From PMG-095 sp037200885 (lineage in GTDB: Bacteria > Myxococcota_A > Polyangia > Polyangiales > Polyangiaceae), in the NCBI GenBank assembly GCA_037200885.1, contig JBBCIN010000001.1, positions 1,984,001-2,048,000 on the forward strand: 64,000 bases of DNA. The letters run 5' to 3'. Shown piece after piece: positions 44,317 through 53,734 of this stretch. The position numbers and the translations under genes are program-made. Each line of letters opens with the position of its first letter. Position 1 is the first letter of the stretch. The notes beneath the pieces were generated by a model. That model was given only the letters and a program-made list of their open reading frames with translations. It had not been told where the DNA came from and did no database searches.

Positions 44317-45015
44317 TCACGAAGCTCCGACAGGAAATGTCCCGCTCTCCCGCTCTTGGACCAGATCAATGGTGGTAAACATATATCCATTGCCGCGCTT
44401 TCCCCCGTGCCTGATGAAATTGCGACGCCTGCCGAGCACCTTCCGAATTTGAAAAATCTGAACTCGAGCGACGGCTGAGTCAGGTCGATAGTGAGTTACA
44501 ATGGCTCGCTCGATGATCTCGCGTTGGGTGACCCATCGATCCGAATTCGTGACGAGGTAACGCACGACCAGGAACGCGACTGGGCCAAATTCAAATCGCT
44601 CCCCGTCCAAGTAAAGCGCGCGATTGTCGTCATCAATTTCGACTTTAGCCTTGGCGTGGCGAATCGGACCGCGGCGCCATAAGGCCGCGATGATTGCTTC
44701 AATCTCCGTCATTTCACAGTCGTGCGCGTGGCAGCAATCCGCCCCTGAGTTGAGCAACGCCACTGCTCCTTCCGAACCTGAAGAATGGCGAAGGACTAGG
44801 ATGGGAGCTTGCGACCCTGCGGCCCGGATGGTTCTAACAACTTCGAGCGCCCAGTCGTCGTCGCCGATCACGCCGAACACACTTTCGTCGAGCGCAATTG
44901 TGCCCACTGGATTGGGGGGCCAAGGCGCGACAAGCGACCATTCCGAAGCCACGCGACCATTCTCGATCCGGTAGACACCCGTTGTTCGATTGTTCCTGAG
45001 TCTTGTACGCAGCAT
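44317..45015 (-). CDS. OmpR-type winged-helix regulator with atypical receiver
   Basis: 232 residues. The N-terminal half has a receiver-like layout (VALLNSGADCCHAHDCEMTEIEAIIAALWRR looks like the end of one; TIALDESVF may hold the phosphoacceptor Asp), but the first acidic pair is not visible, so phosphorylation is doubtful. The C-terminal 100 residues are an OmpR/PhoB winged helix: RALYLDGERFEFGPVAFLVV, VTQREIIERAIV, RVQIFQIRKVLG and HGGKRGNGYMF. No histidine kinase is adjacent. Start ATG 45015; a GTG at 45063 is possible. The divergent gene encodes a transglutaminase-like protein, and an inverted repeat lies between them. Confidence 0.72.
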   Translation of the reverse strand: MLRTRLRNNRTTGVYRIENGRVASEWSLVAPWPPNPVGTIALDESVFGVIGDDDWALEVVRTIRAAGSQAPILVLRHSSGSEGAVALLNSGADCCHAHDCEMTEIEAIIAALWRRGPIRHAKAKVEIDDDNRALYLDGERFEFGPVAFLVVRYLVTNSDRWVTQREIIERAIVTHYRPDSAVARVQIFQIRKVLGRRRNFIRHGGKRGNGYMFTTIDLVQERESGTFPVGAS

Positions 45016-45145
45016 GTTAGTCGCACCCGCGGTGCAGGACTCGTGCCCCGTTTCGTCGCGCACTCAACAGTCCGCTATGGGACGATCTTCCGATTTCCCC
45101 GGGCTAGGAGTAGTCTGGTGGCGAAGGCTGTCAGGCGCTGAATCA

Positions 45146-45183
45146 GACCGGACAGCTACCGGATCGATCGGATATGTCCGGTC
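45146..45183. promoter_or_regulatory. Inverted repeat, candidate operator
   Basis: GACCGGACA (45146-45154) and TGTCCGGTC (45175-45183) are perfect 9-bp inverted arms with a 20-base spacer that itself contains CGATCG. The site lies between the divergent regulator and transglutaminase genes, about 130 bases from the former start and 160 from the latter. Confidence 0.5.
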
Positions 45184-45342
45184 AACGCGGCCGGCATCCA
45201 GCTTCGCTAAGGGCGGCATGATGGGCGAGAGGCCTCTTGCGTCAGGCCGGTGGTCAAGGCGCGTACGCGGCCGAATCTAGTATCAACGGCCGGCTTGGGT
45301 GTGTCGCGACGCGAGAGCAGTGCTAGAGTTCGGTCGGTTGCC

Positions 45343-46932
45343 ATGCGTTTCCGTCCCAAGATCTCCTTCGTTGCGGTGCTCGCGTTTGCGATCCCGGCGC
45401 ACGCGGACGGGCCCGTGCTCCACGAGTACCTTGCGCCGGATGCGGCGGAGGATTTACGCATGGGGGCGACGACGCAGGACGGCGCAATGCCGGCGGCGAT
45501 CGATACGCGGAGCGGAGTGCTCGCGGCTCCCACCGAGCCGCGCACGAACTCTGCGGCGAGTCAGGTGGCCTATGGCGGCAGCGCGACGCCGGACAGTATC
45601 GATGCCAGCTACCGTATCGATCGCGATACGTCGCGGCCGGATGCCGTGCGCTACGACGATCCGTTCATCCCAGCGGTGACGCCGTTCAAGCGCCTGTATG
45701 CGTACGATGGCCTCGATGAGGGCTTCGAATTGGTCGTGCACGACAAGCAGCTGCGTGCGCTGCCGATCGGCGGGGAAGCTCGACCGGATGACGATCAATT
45801 TTACGGCGACTTGTTCGTCGACATCGTGCCCGGCGTGCCGGTGCGGATCCCCAGCGTGGGGCCGGGCACGCGCGTGCTCGTCGCTCGCGCGGAGCCTGCC
45901 TTGCGCTTCGAGTTGCAGCGCGACGGCGCGGACAATTGGTTCATCGTCGGTGACGCGCGGAAACGTGTGCGTCTGGTGCTCGAACTTGCGATCATGCGCC
46001 GCGCGTTTGGCTCGGAGTTCGGGGATGTTTCCTGGTCGGAGCTGGCGCGCAGTGTGCCTGCGTTGCCGCCCACGGCGCGGGCGTCGGCGAGCGAGGTGCT
46101 GGCCACGATCGGCATTTCGCAAGCACAGCGGCCAGCGGAAGCGGTGCGCGCACTGGTCAACTATTTCCGAACCTTTGCGCCCTCGGACGACGCGCCGCGC
46201 GCGTCGTCCGGCGGCGCGCTGTACTCCGAGCTCGCGCTGTCGAAGAAGGGCGTCTGTCGTCACCGCGCGTACGCGTTCGTGATCAGCGCGCTCGGACTCG
46301 GCATCCCCGCCCGCTTGGTGCGCAACGAAGCGCACGCCTGGGTGGAGGTTTCGGACGGCTCTTCCTGGCATCGCGTGGACTTGGGCGGCGCCGCGAGCCA
46401 CCTCGACTACGAGCAGCACTCGAGCGAACACCAACATCAGCCGCCCGCGGATCCATATCAGTGGCCACCGGGCAGCGAGGCAGGCGCGTCGCTGACGGCG
46501 CAAGCGTCGAGCCCTGGTGGGGCGCGATCCGGTTCACCGGGAGCCGCGGCGAGTGGCGCGCCGCCGAGCGCGCCGCGGCCGCAAAACGTCGCGCCCTCGT
46601 CGTCCGCGGTGCCCGAGCCGCCCGCGCCGCGCGACGACCCCCATTCCCAAAACGAAGTCGCGATCAGCAGCGACGATCACGAACTGCGCCGAGGCGCGCG
46701 CTTTCACGTGACTGGTACCGCGCGCACGGAGCAAGCGGTGTGCGCCAACTCACGCGTCGACATTGCGCTTCGCGACAAAGCCGGGGCTGAACATTGGCTT
46801 GGCGCGCTGGCCACTGATTCGAGCGGAAAGTACGACGGCCGCGTGGCGCTGCCTTTCGACCTCGAAGTGGGCGACTACGCCGTGGTCGCGACGACTCCGC
46901 GCTCCGCGCAATGCGGCGGAGCGGCGCGCTAA
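45343..46932 (+). CDS. Exported transglutaminase-like protein
   Basis: 529 residues. A signal peptide (FVAVLAFAIPAHA) precedes a long region of unknown fold. A transglutaminase core lies at about 255-355 with all three catalytic residues: Cys305 (KKGVCRHRAYAF), His331 (EAHAWVEV) and Asp346 (HRVDLGGA). After that comes a Pro/Ser/Ala-rich linker (about 365-450) and a C-terminal beta domain with RFHVTGTARTEQAVCANSR, as in Ig-like or CARDB domains. Such proteins may act as proteases or cross-linkers in the envelope. Start ATG 45343; a 31-codon extension would bury the signal peptide. Confidence 0.82.
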   Translation: MRFRPKISFVAVLAFAIPAHADGPVLHEYLAPDAAEDLRMGATTQDGAMPAAIDTRSGVLAAPTEPRTNSAASQVAYGGSATPDSIDASYRIDRDTSRPDAVRYDDPFIPAVTPFKRLYAYDGLDEGFELVVHDKQLRALPIGGEARPDDDQFYGDLFVDIVPGVPVRIPSVGPGTRVLVARAEPALRFELQRDGADNWFIVGDARKRVRLVLELAIMRRAFGSEFGDVSWSELARSVPALPPTARASASEVLATIGISQAQRPAEAVRALVNYFRTFAPSDDAPRASSGGALYSELALSKKGVCRHRAYAFVISALGLGIPARLVRNEAHAWVEVSDGSSWHRVDLGGAASHLDYEQHSSEHQHQPPADPYQWPPGSEAGASLTAQASSPGGARSGSPGAAASGAPPSAPRPQNVAPSSSAVPEPPAPRDDPHSQNEVAISSDDHELRRGARFHVTGTARTEQAVCANSRVDIALRDKAGAEHWLGALATDSSGKYDGRVALPFDLEVGDYAVVATTPRSAQCGGAAR

Positions 46933-46941
46933 GCGAAAAGC

Positions 46942-48546
46942 CTAGGCGTTGTTCGACGTTTCGGCGTCGAACAACGCAGCCAAGAGCGGGCGTGTCACGT
47001 CGCGGACGGCTGCGAGGTGAATCGCGCGTAAAGCGTCGCCCGCGATCAGGCCGTGCGCGGCGAGGCGCTCGTCGGTGCGCTCGCGCTCGCGGCTCCGGGC
47101 GTTGCTCTCGAAGTCGGCGAGTTGTCGAGCGGCTTCGCGCGCGATCTCGTGGCGTGCCTCGGCGGACGCGAGTGAGAGCGCCCAACGCAGGAACGCGAAG
47201 GCGAGCTCGGCGTGGCTGAGCTCGTCCTTGGCGATCCGGGTGAGCGCCTGTTTGACTGCGGGATCAGTGGCGATTTCAGCGGCAGCCAGGGCCTCGAGCG
47301 AGGCCACGGTTTCGCCCAGGCAGCCTTCGCGGAGCACGAGTTTGGCGATCGCGGTGAGGCTCGTGCCTTCGAAGCAGTGCTCGACGTCGAGCCGCGCGGG
47401 GCCCAGGGCCGCGCCGCCGTAGGCGCTGGCGAGCGCGAAGCAGAGGCGCGTGTGCGCGGTCTCGTCCGCGAGCGCGCGATTACAGGCTTCGATCAGAGCG
47501 CTCGGCGCGCCGAGCGACAAGAGTTGCAGATTGAAACGCGCGAAGGCCGCGATCGAGGCATGCTCCATTTGGCCGAGGCGCGCCCAATGCGCAGCAAGCT
47601 GAGCGCGCTGCACCGGCGTGAGGCCGCTCGGATTCGGCGCGAGCGTTGCGTCGAGCCAATCCGCGCGTGCTTCGACCGGCGCCATGCGCGGCGACTCCGC
47701 AATCAGGAATGGGCGACCGCAGACGGGGCCATTGCAGGTGCGAATACCGTTGAAAACCATACACGTGCCGCTGGGGCAATCAGCGCCGGTGACGCACTGG
47801 TCGTTCGGTGAGGTGCATTGGAACGAGCCGGGACCGCAAACGCCGTCCGCCAAGGCACACAAGGAATTGGGCCCGCAATCCGCGTCCGTCCAGCAACCGG
47901 CACCGATGCAGCGACCGGGATTGGTGCCATTGCAGGCGCAAGCTCCGCTGCCGCAATCGCTGTCTCTGATGCAGCCGGACTGGCACCTGCGATAGGGCAC
48001 GTTGCCGTAGGGAGTTTCGCAGTACCCGTTGGGCAGCGCAGTGCAATCGGCGTCCGAATCGCAGTCGATGAGTGCGTCCGCCGCGCCGGCGGCTCCCGCA
48101 TCACCGGCACCGCCGGCGCCTGCCGCGCTCGGAGGAGGTACGGTGAAGGTGCACGCGAGCGATTCGGCGCGATGTTCGCGCCCGCTCGAGCACTCGACGA
48201 GCTTGGTGACCGAGTTGAAGACGGGGTTCGCACAAATGGTCGCCGGATTCGTGCCTCCTGAGCCGCCGCCGTATGAGGGCGCTCCGCTGACAGACGGCAG
48301 CCCGCCGTACGACGGCACTCCACCTGAGCCCGCGCCAAACTCCGTGGTGGGCGACCCGCCGCGAGCGGGCGCTCCGCCCGCGTCACCCGTGCCGGCTTGC
48401 GCCGTGCTACCGCCGTCACCACTCGAAGCGGTGATCGCCGTGCCGCCGCAAGCCAGTGGTGAGAGCCCGAGCGACAACAGTAGCGATGTGCGCAGAACCC
48501 CGGCTTGCCTGGAGAGTGGGGTCCTGGACGATTGCGTTCGGGCCAT
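46942..48546 (-). CDS. Cys-rich lipoprotein with ferritin-like domain
   Basis: 534 residues. The lipobox PLAC is followed by GG and a long Gly/Ser/Ala linker. Residues 100-290 contain Cys-rich repeats of the form DSDCxxG(x)C (CDSDADCTALPNGYC, CIRDSDCGSGAC, CWTDADCGPNSLC, CVTGADCPSGTC), each likely holding disulphides. Residues 320-480 are a ferritin-like four-helix bundle with two Glu and two Glu-x-x-His metal-ligand motifs (GQMEHAS, ADETAHTR, REGCLGET, KDELSHAE). This design is typical of Myxococcota; metal storage or oxidase chemistry at the cell surface is possible. Start ATG 48546. A broken gene of similar design lies at 55963. Confidence 0.82.
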   Translation of the reverse strand: MARTQSSRTPLSRQAGVLRTSLLLSLGLSPLACGGTAITASSGDGGSTAQAGTGDAGGAPARGGSPTTEFGAGSGGVPSYGGLPSVSGAPSYGGGSGGTNPATICANPVFNSVTKLVECSSGREHRAESLACTFTVPPPSAAGAGGAGDAGAAGAADALIDCDSDADCTALPNGYCETPYGNVPYRRCQSGCIRDSDCGSGACACNGTNPGRCIGAGCWTDADCGPNSLCALADGVCGPGSFQCTSPNDQCVTGADCPSGTCMVFNGIRTCNGPVCGRPFLIAESPRMAPVEARADWLDATLAPNPSGLTPVQRAQLAAHWARLGQMEHASIAAFARFNLQLLSLGAPSALIEACNRALADETAHTRLCFALASAYGGAALGPARLDVEHCFEGTSLTAIAKLVLREGCLGETVASLEALAAAEIATDPAVKQALTRIAKDELSHAELAFAFLRWALSLASAEARHEIAREAARQLADFESNARSRERERTDERLAAHGLIAGDALRAIHLAAVRDVTRPLLAALFDAETSNNA

Positions 48547-48694
48547 GAGCGCGATTAAGCAAGCCGTGTGCCGCGCTCAATGGGCTGCGCGACAGCCATT
48601 TGCACCTGGTCTCCGGCTGCCACCGGCGCGCCTGGCACAGACCGGCACACCGGTCTGGCGTGCGAGTCGCGGCCGCACCGCACCGCGCCAGCCG

Positions 48695-50317
48695 TCAGGC
48701 GACGGACTTCTTCATCCGCTCGGTGCTGCTGATCAGGTCGCGCAAGGCCGTGTCTTGGCGGCGCGCGGCTTCTTCGATTTGAGTGGCGGCGGTGAGGGCG
48801 CGCTCGGAGCCGCGTGCCTGCGAACGGTGCGCAGAATTGAGTTGGTTGACCAAGTTGTTGATGGTCTCGATCGATTGCGTGATCTGACGGCTGCCGCGTG
48901 ATTGCTCTTGGCTCGAACGCTCCACCTGTTGCGAGATGGTACGCATCTTCTCGCCGCTCTTCATGATCAGCTCCGAGCCACGCGCCTGCTGTGCGGTCGC
49001 GGCGGCGATCTGCTGCACGGTGGCGGCGATGCGGCCAATGGCGTCGGTCACCTGCTTGCTGCCCTTGGCCTGCTCGACCGTGGCGCGGGCAATCGCGCGC
49101 ACCATGTTGGTGCTCTTCTGCGAGCTCTCCAGAATCTTCTTCAGGGCGCGCTCGGCCTCGTTCGACACTTCCACGCCGCGGTCGACGTTTTGTGCGCCGC
49201 GTTCCACGGCTTGGATCGCGTTCTTGCTTTCGGCCTGAATCGTCTTGATTAGGTCGGCAATTTCCTTGGTGCTGGCGCCGGCGCGTTCGGCCAAATCTTT
49301 GATCTCATCGGCCACGACGGCAAAGCCCTTGCCGTGTTCGCCGGCCTGAGCGGCGATGATCGCGGCGTTCAACGCGAGCAGATTGGTTTGCTCTGCGACG
49401 TCGTCGATCACGTTCAAGATCTGGCCGATGGCGTCGATTCGCGAACCGAGGTTCGAGATCACGGCCACCGCTTCTTGGCTGCTCTCCTTGATTCGGTAAA
49501 TTTCACCAATCGTCTTCAGGATCGCTTCTGCGCCGCGCTCGGCGTCCTGCGCCACTTCTTCCGACAAGCGCGCGGTCTCGTTGGCGTTCGACTGCACCTG
49601 ATCGATGGACACGTCCATCTCGTTCATGCTCGAGGAGGTCTCCTCGGCCGTCAGCGAGAGCGCGTCCACGTTCTTGGCGACTTCCTTGATCGAGTACGCC
49701 ATCTCCTCGATCGAGGCCACGGTCTCGCGCACGCTGGCGGCGAGCTCCAAGATGTTGCCGCCGACCTGCTCGTTGGTAGCGGTCATTTCCAGCACGGAAG
49801 AGCTGGATTCTTCCGCGCTGGCCGCGAGCACTTCCACGTGCTGGGCGATTTCACGGAGGGCGTTGGTGACCTCTTTCACGTAGCGCGCGCTCTCGTCGCT
49901 GGCATTGAGTTGCGCTGCGACGCCTTCGGTCAGCGTGCGCACGGCGGAGGACAGCGACGCGGCTGCCTCTTGCAACTCGGTCTCGTTGCGGTTGCTACGC
50001 GCGCTGAGCTCTTCGAACTTCTCGTGTGCTTCCTGCAACTCTTGATAGACTTGGACCACCGAGACCGGTGCCCCGGCGGGGACGTCCGGGCGCTTGCCGT
50101 CGAGCACGCGGCGCACGGCGGCGCGCAGCGAGTCGATCAGCTCCGGCGACACGGCTTCACCCGGGGCGCTCAACACGGCCAGTGCCGCGCCCAGGAACAC
50201 CATCAGGGCGCCACCATTCGCGGACACGATGTTGAAGTGGCCCAAGATGGCCGCCAGAAGCGTAATCGCTCCGAGGGCGATGATGGTCAGGAGCTGACGC
50301 GGTGAGATGCGGATCAT
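48695..50317 (-). CDS. Methyl-accepting chemotaxis protein without periplasmic sensor
   Basis: 540 residues. Two closely spaced membrane helices (about 9-28 and 36-50) are joined by only a few residues (HFNIVSANGG), so there is no periplasmic ligand domain. A helical linker leads to the signalling coiled coil with methylation regions and the hairpin tip DDVAEQTNLLALNAAIIAAQAGEHGKGF. The canonical EAARAGE is IIAAQAGE here. It may sense cytoplasmic or membrane state. No che genes are adjacent, although motAB lie at the start of the window. It precedes nothing on its strand within 140 bases. Confidence 0.88.
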   Translation of the reverse strand: MIRISPRQLLTIIALGAITLLAAILGHFNIVSANGGALMVFLGAALAVLSAPGEAVSPELIDSLRAAVRRVLDGKRPDVPAGAPVSVVQVYQELQEAHEKFEELSARSNRNETELQEAAASLSSAVRTLTEGVAAQLNASDESARYVKEVTNALREIAQHVEVLAASAEESSSSVLEMTATNEQVGGNILELAASVRETVASIEEMAYSIKEVAKNVDALSLTAEETSSSMNEMDVSIDQVQSNANETARLSEEVAQDAERGAEAILKTIGEIYRIKESSQEAVAVISNLGSRIDAIGQILNVIDDVAEQTNLLALNAAIIAAQAGEHGKGFAVVADEIKDLAERAGASTKEIADLIKTIQAESKNAIQAVERGAQNVDRGVEVSNEAERALKKILESSQKSTNMVRAIARATVEQAKGSKQVTDAIGRIAATVQQIAAATAQQARGSELIMKSGEKMRTISQQVERSSQEQSRGSRQITQSIETINNLVNQLNSAHRSQARGSERALTAATQIEEAARRQDTALRDLISSTERMKKSVA

Positions 50318-50522
50318 TGCGAGCGGCCGTGTCCAGAGATGAGCGGAAGACTCAGGAGCCTAACACTACTCTTCCGCGCCTTCACCACGAGCCGATTTTG
50401 GCCCGGCCCGTCATCTCCACCCACACGCAGTCGCTTATTTAACCGCGGGCTGCGCAACTTCTTGACGGCTCTTGCCTTTGGTTCGACCGATTTACGCGCC
50501 GACTCCGGGGGGCGGGGGCCTC

Positions 50523-52184
50523 TCATTCTTCGCTGGCGGGCGCCTCTTGCATGAAGCTCGGGCCGGAAACGGGCAGCTCGACGCTGAACGTCGCGCCGCC
50601 GCCGGGGCTTGCGGAATAGCTGATCTCACCGCCGTGCTCGACGGCGATGCGCTGGGCAATCGCGAGGCCCAGGCCCGTGCCGCCCGGCTTGTTGGTGGCG
50701 TATGGCTCGAACAAGCGCGCGCGCATCTCGGGCGAAAGGCCCGGGCCGTTGTCACTGACGACGATACGCACCTTGTCGGCGCCCGAGGGACGTACGTCGA
50801 CCTCGACCTCGGGCGTGACGCCGCCCTGGGCGGGTCGCGATTCAGCCGCATATTGCGCGTTTTGGATCAAGTTACTGAACAGCTGCACGAGCTGATCGCG
50901 ATCGGCGTTCAGCGCTGGACATGGGCTACCGGTAAATACGATCGGCGTGCCGCTGCTGCCGTGAAGCGCCGCTTGCGCGCGCAGCGTGTCGACCACATCG
51001 AGGGGGGCGGGGTTCGGCGCGGGCAGCCGCGCGAACTCGGTAAACTCACTGACGATGCGGGTGATGCGCTGCACTTCGTCGAGCACCGTGCGCGTCGCCT
51101 CGTCGAAGTATTCGTCGAATGCCGGATCTTGGCGGGCGCGCAGGCGACGCAAAGTCTCCACCGCGGCTCGGATCGGGGCCAGCGGATTTTTGATTTCATG
51201 GGCCACGCGCCGCGCAATCTCACGGCGTGCCGCGATCCGCTCGGTAGACGCCAAGCGCTTGCGCAGCCCGGTGAGATCCGCGATCGCGCGATTGAAGGCG
51301 TCCGCGAAGGCGCGAATTTCCGCGGCGCCGCGCACGGCCACGGGCTTGGGCTCACCGCGCGCGACCGCGCCCGCTTCACGCGCCAGCTCGACCAACGGTC
51401 GGCTGAGGCTGCGAGAGAGCAGCAATGACACGACCAGCGCCGCAATCAGAGTGCCCACGCCGATCAGCGAAATCGTCACGTCCAGATCTTCGAGCGCGGA
51501 GAGCAGTGGCACACGCGAGCGATACGCGCTGATCTTTTTGTGCCCGAGCTCCGGCAAGTCCAAAACTTCGACCATGCGTTGCTCGGACGGAGCCAACGTC
51601 TCGAAGCTGAGGCTCACGTTGTACGCGGCGCCAATCTTGGCCAAAAGTGGCTCCAAGTGCCGGGCAGAGTAAACCCCCACCCACAAGCCTGGATGTTCGC
51701 GCGAGCGATGCACGCAACCGTATTCGATGGCGAGGGGCGCTCGGCTGCGCACGCCCGCTTTGGTGGCATGCTGCAGATAGCGAACCAGCGCCGGGCCTTC
51801 GGTCGCATCGCCCAGGGTGTGCGAGCCCAAGATTTCACCGCTCGAGCTGACCACGTACAGCTCGTCGAGGCGCAAAGCTTGTGCCAGCTCCGGCACGCGC
51901 ACGCTGATGGCCAGGCGCCTTTGATCGAGATCGCCCGCTTCGAGCCCGACCAGGGCGCTATCGACGAGCGGATCGTGACGACACAAGGGCTCACTGAGCA
52001 GCGGTAAACCCTCGAGCTCGTCCGCAAGCTCCCGCCCGAGCGGCTCCAACGCTTGCGCGAACTGATCGCGGAAGCGTTGCTCCTCGCTGCGGTGCCAGGC
52101 CTCGCGCACGCCGAAGCCGAGCGCGATGATCGTGACCAGGCTGAGTGCACCAATGGCGAGCAGGAGACGCTGAGCGAGAGTCAC
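50523..52184 (-). CDS. NtrY-like sensor histidine kinase
   Basis: 553 residues. Two membrane helices (about 7-27 and 236-257) flank a periplasmic sensor of about 200 residues. A HAMP domain (LSRSLSRPLVELAREAGAV) leads to a dimerisation domain with the phosphoaccepting His329 (RRVAHEIKNPLAPIRAA). The ATPase domain shows the N box (LFSNLIQNAQYAAES), DNGPGLSPEM and GGTGLGLAIAQ. The HEIKNPLxPI phrase is typical of the NtrY group, which often works with sigma54 activators. The cognate regulator is not adjacent; the FHA-type activator at 35754 lacks a receiver. Start GTG 52184. Confidence 0.88.
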   Translation of the reverse strand: MTLAQRLLLAIGALSLVTIIALGFGVREAWHRSEEQRFRDQFAQALEPLGRELADELEGLPLLSEPLCRHDPLVDSALVGLEAGDLDQRRLAISVRVPELAQALRLDELYVVSSSGEILGSHTLGDATEGPALVRYLQHATKAGVRSRAPLAIEYGCVHRSREHPGLWVGVYSARHLEPLLAKIGAAYNVSLSFETLAPSEQRMVEVLDLPELGHKKISAYRSRVPLLSALEDLDVTISLIGVGTLIAALVVSLLLSRSLSRPLVELAREAGAVARGEPKPVAVRGAAEIRAFADAFNRAIADLTGLRKRLASTERIAARREIARRVAHEIKNPLAPIRAAVETLRRLRARQDPAFDEYFDEATRTVLDEVQRITRIVSEFTEFARLPAPNPAPLDVVDTLRAQAALHGSSGTPIVFTGSPCPALNADRDQLVQLFSNLIQNAQYAAESRPAQGGVTPEVEVDVRPSGADKVRIVVSDNGPGLSPEMRARLFEPYATNKPGGTGLGLAIAQRIAVEHGGEISYSASPGGGATFSVELPVSGPSFMQEAPASEE

Positions 52185-52200
52185 GCTGCGAACGCTCGGC

Positions 52201-52404
52201 TCAGCTCGGCTTCGCTTCGACCGCGGCAGCGGCGCAGCGCGCGCAGATGCAGGCCAGGTTTTTGGCCTGGCTCGGAACGCGCGCGAGCGCGGCTTCGGTG
52301 ACCAGAGCGCCGAAGCACCAGCACTCGCTCTTGCCCTGGCTGAGGCCGCAGGCGTTCGGCTCGCCGCACGTCGGGCACTTGCTCGGGTCGATTTCGCTCG
52401 CCAT
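52201..52404 (-). CDS. Cysteine-rich CWC family protein
   Basis: 67 residues. The N-terminal CPTCGEPNACG and the CWCF motif, then CICARCA, match the small cysteine-rich CWC family, probably a zinc ribbon. No function is assigned. The ATG 52404 gives MASEIDPSKCP, a normal family start; another in-frame ATG seven codons earlier is possible. It is 16 bases upstream of the histidine kinase and may be co-transcribed. Confidence 0.8.
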   Translation of the reverse strand: MASEIDPSKCPTCGEPNACGLSQGKSECWCFGALVTEAALARVPSQAKNLACICARCAAAAVEAKPS

Positions 52405-52449
52405 CGGGAAGCCGCAAGCTAGCACCGAAGGCTCCTCATTTCGAGTCGC

Positions 52450-53478
52450 TCAGAGCAGCGGATCGGATTCGTAATTGCGTAATAGCCCGCGATAATTGTC
52501 GGCCTCGGGTACGCCCGACAAGTGTTCGAGGCGTGCCGCCTGCGCGACCGAGTAGCGCGCGGCGGCGGCCGCCAGCGCGCGTTCGGCGCGCGAGAACTTG
52601 CGACCACGCGCCGCCTGATACTCGTCGACGAAGGCCTGCGCCTCGTCGGCGCTGGGCGTGAGCACGGCCGGGATGTCCCACTGCGCCGTGAATTGCGCCG
52701 CGGCGCGCCCGACGCATTCGGCTTCGGAAGCGGCATGCACCGAGTCCGAGTCGTACACGGCGCACACCGCGTCGTCGCGGAAGCGAATGTTCTTCACGCC
52801 CCAATCGAGATGCGTGGCGAGCAGGGGCAGCTTGCTCTTCTTCAACGCGAGCTGCGCGGCGCGACCGTGGGCGGCGATGAAGCGACTGTCTTCATCGTCG
52901 ATTTCGCGCACCTCCCAAATGTGTTGTGGGGCCGGCCAGAGCGTCTCCTGACGCCCCGGCGAGAGCGGAAGCTCCTTGGTATCGAGCGGCGAAAGGAGCG
53001 CGTTCAACTCCGCCAAGCTGCGTGAAAGCTCGCGTCGCACCGGCGGCTCGTGCGGGTTTCGGTGCGCGCCATCCAGGTAGCCGTAGAAAGCGGCGAACAC
53101 TCCCTCATCGGCCTCGAAAATTTCGCTGCGCTGGCGGGCGACTGGAAAGCCGTGAGCGGCTGCCACGGCGAGGCAGCGATGCATGGCGGACAGCTCGGAG
53201 TGGCTGAGGCTCTGGTTGAACAGCTTGAGCACCGCAGGCTCACCGCTCTCGAGCACGACGCCGAACACTGCGCCCACGCTCTTCTTCGCGAACAGCGCGC
53301 CGCTCGGCGGCATCCCGAGTTGAGCCTGCGTCAATTCGTCCACCCAGCGCTCGACTTCTTCGAAACTGCGATCGCCCACCAATGTTGCAAGGTCGGCCTT
53401 GTAGGTTCGGTCGCGAAACTCCCCGGCCAAGATCTCGGCCAAGGGTTGGACGCGATAGCCGCGCACTACGGATTCCAT
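52450..53478 (-). CDS. Aminoglycoside-phosphotransferase-fold kinase
   Basis: 342 residues, cytoplasmic. The APH/choline-kinase fold is indicated by the catalytic loop THLDWGVKNIRF (His-x-Asp-x-x-x-x-Asn) and the following metal Asp in CAVYDSDSVH. The N-lobe has GAVFGVVLESGEPAVLKLFNQ, with the ATP-binding Lys. Substrates of such chromosomal APH-like proteins vary (choline, homoserine, sugars, antibiotics) and cannot be told here. Residues 1-60 form an extra N-terminal helical part. Start ATG 53478. Confidence 0.75.
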   Translation of the reverse strand: MESVVRGYRVQPLAEILAGEFRDRTYKADLATLVGDRSFEEVERWVDELTQAQLGMPPSGALFAKKSVGAVFGVVLESGEPAVLKLFNQSLSHSELSAMHRCLAVAAAHGFPVARQRSEIFEADEGVFAAFYGYLDGAHRNPHEPPVRRELSRSLAELNALLSPLDTKELPLSPGRQETLWPAPQHIWEVREIDDEDSRFIAAHGRAAQLALKKSKLPLLATHLDWGVKNIRFRDDAVCAVYDSDSVHAASEAECVGRAAAQFTAQWDIPAVLTPSADEAQAFVDEYQAARGRKFSRAERALAAAAARYSVAQAARLEHLSGVPEADNYRGLLRNYESDPLL

Positions 53479-53734
53479 TGCCCCCAGTGTCCAGAGGGCG
53501 GCCGGCGCGCGTCAATCGCCGGTAGCGTGAAGCGCACGAAACGCCGGCTCTGCGCGTGAACTGCGTGGGTTCGGCCCGTCGGCACGGCGCGTGTAAGTGC
53601 CCCGAGCGCCTGGGCTGGAAAAAAAGGAGCGAAGCTGGAACCGGTTCCGGGTTTGGTTTGGAACGCATCGAAATTGAGCGAGCCATCGCTATTGGCGCTG
53701 GCAAATCCACGCGCCATGAGTCATTCACAAGACC

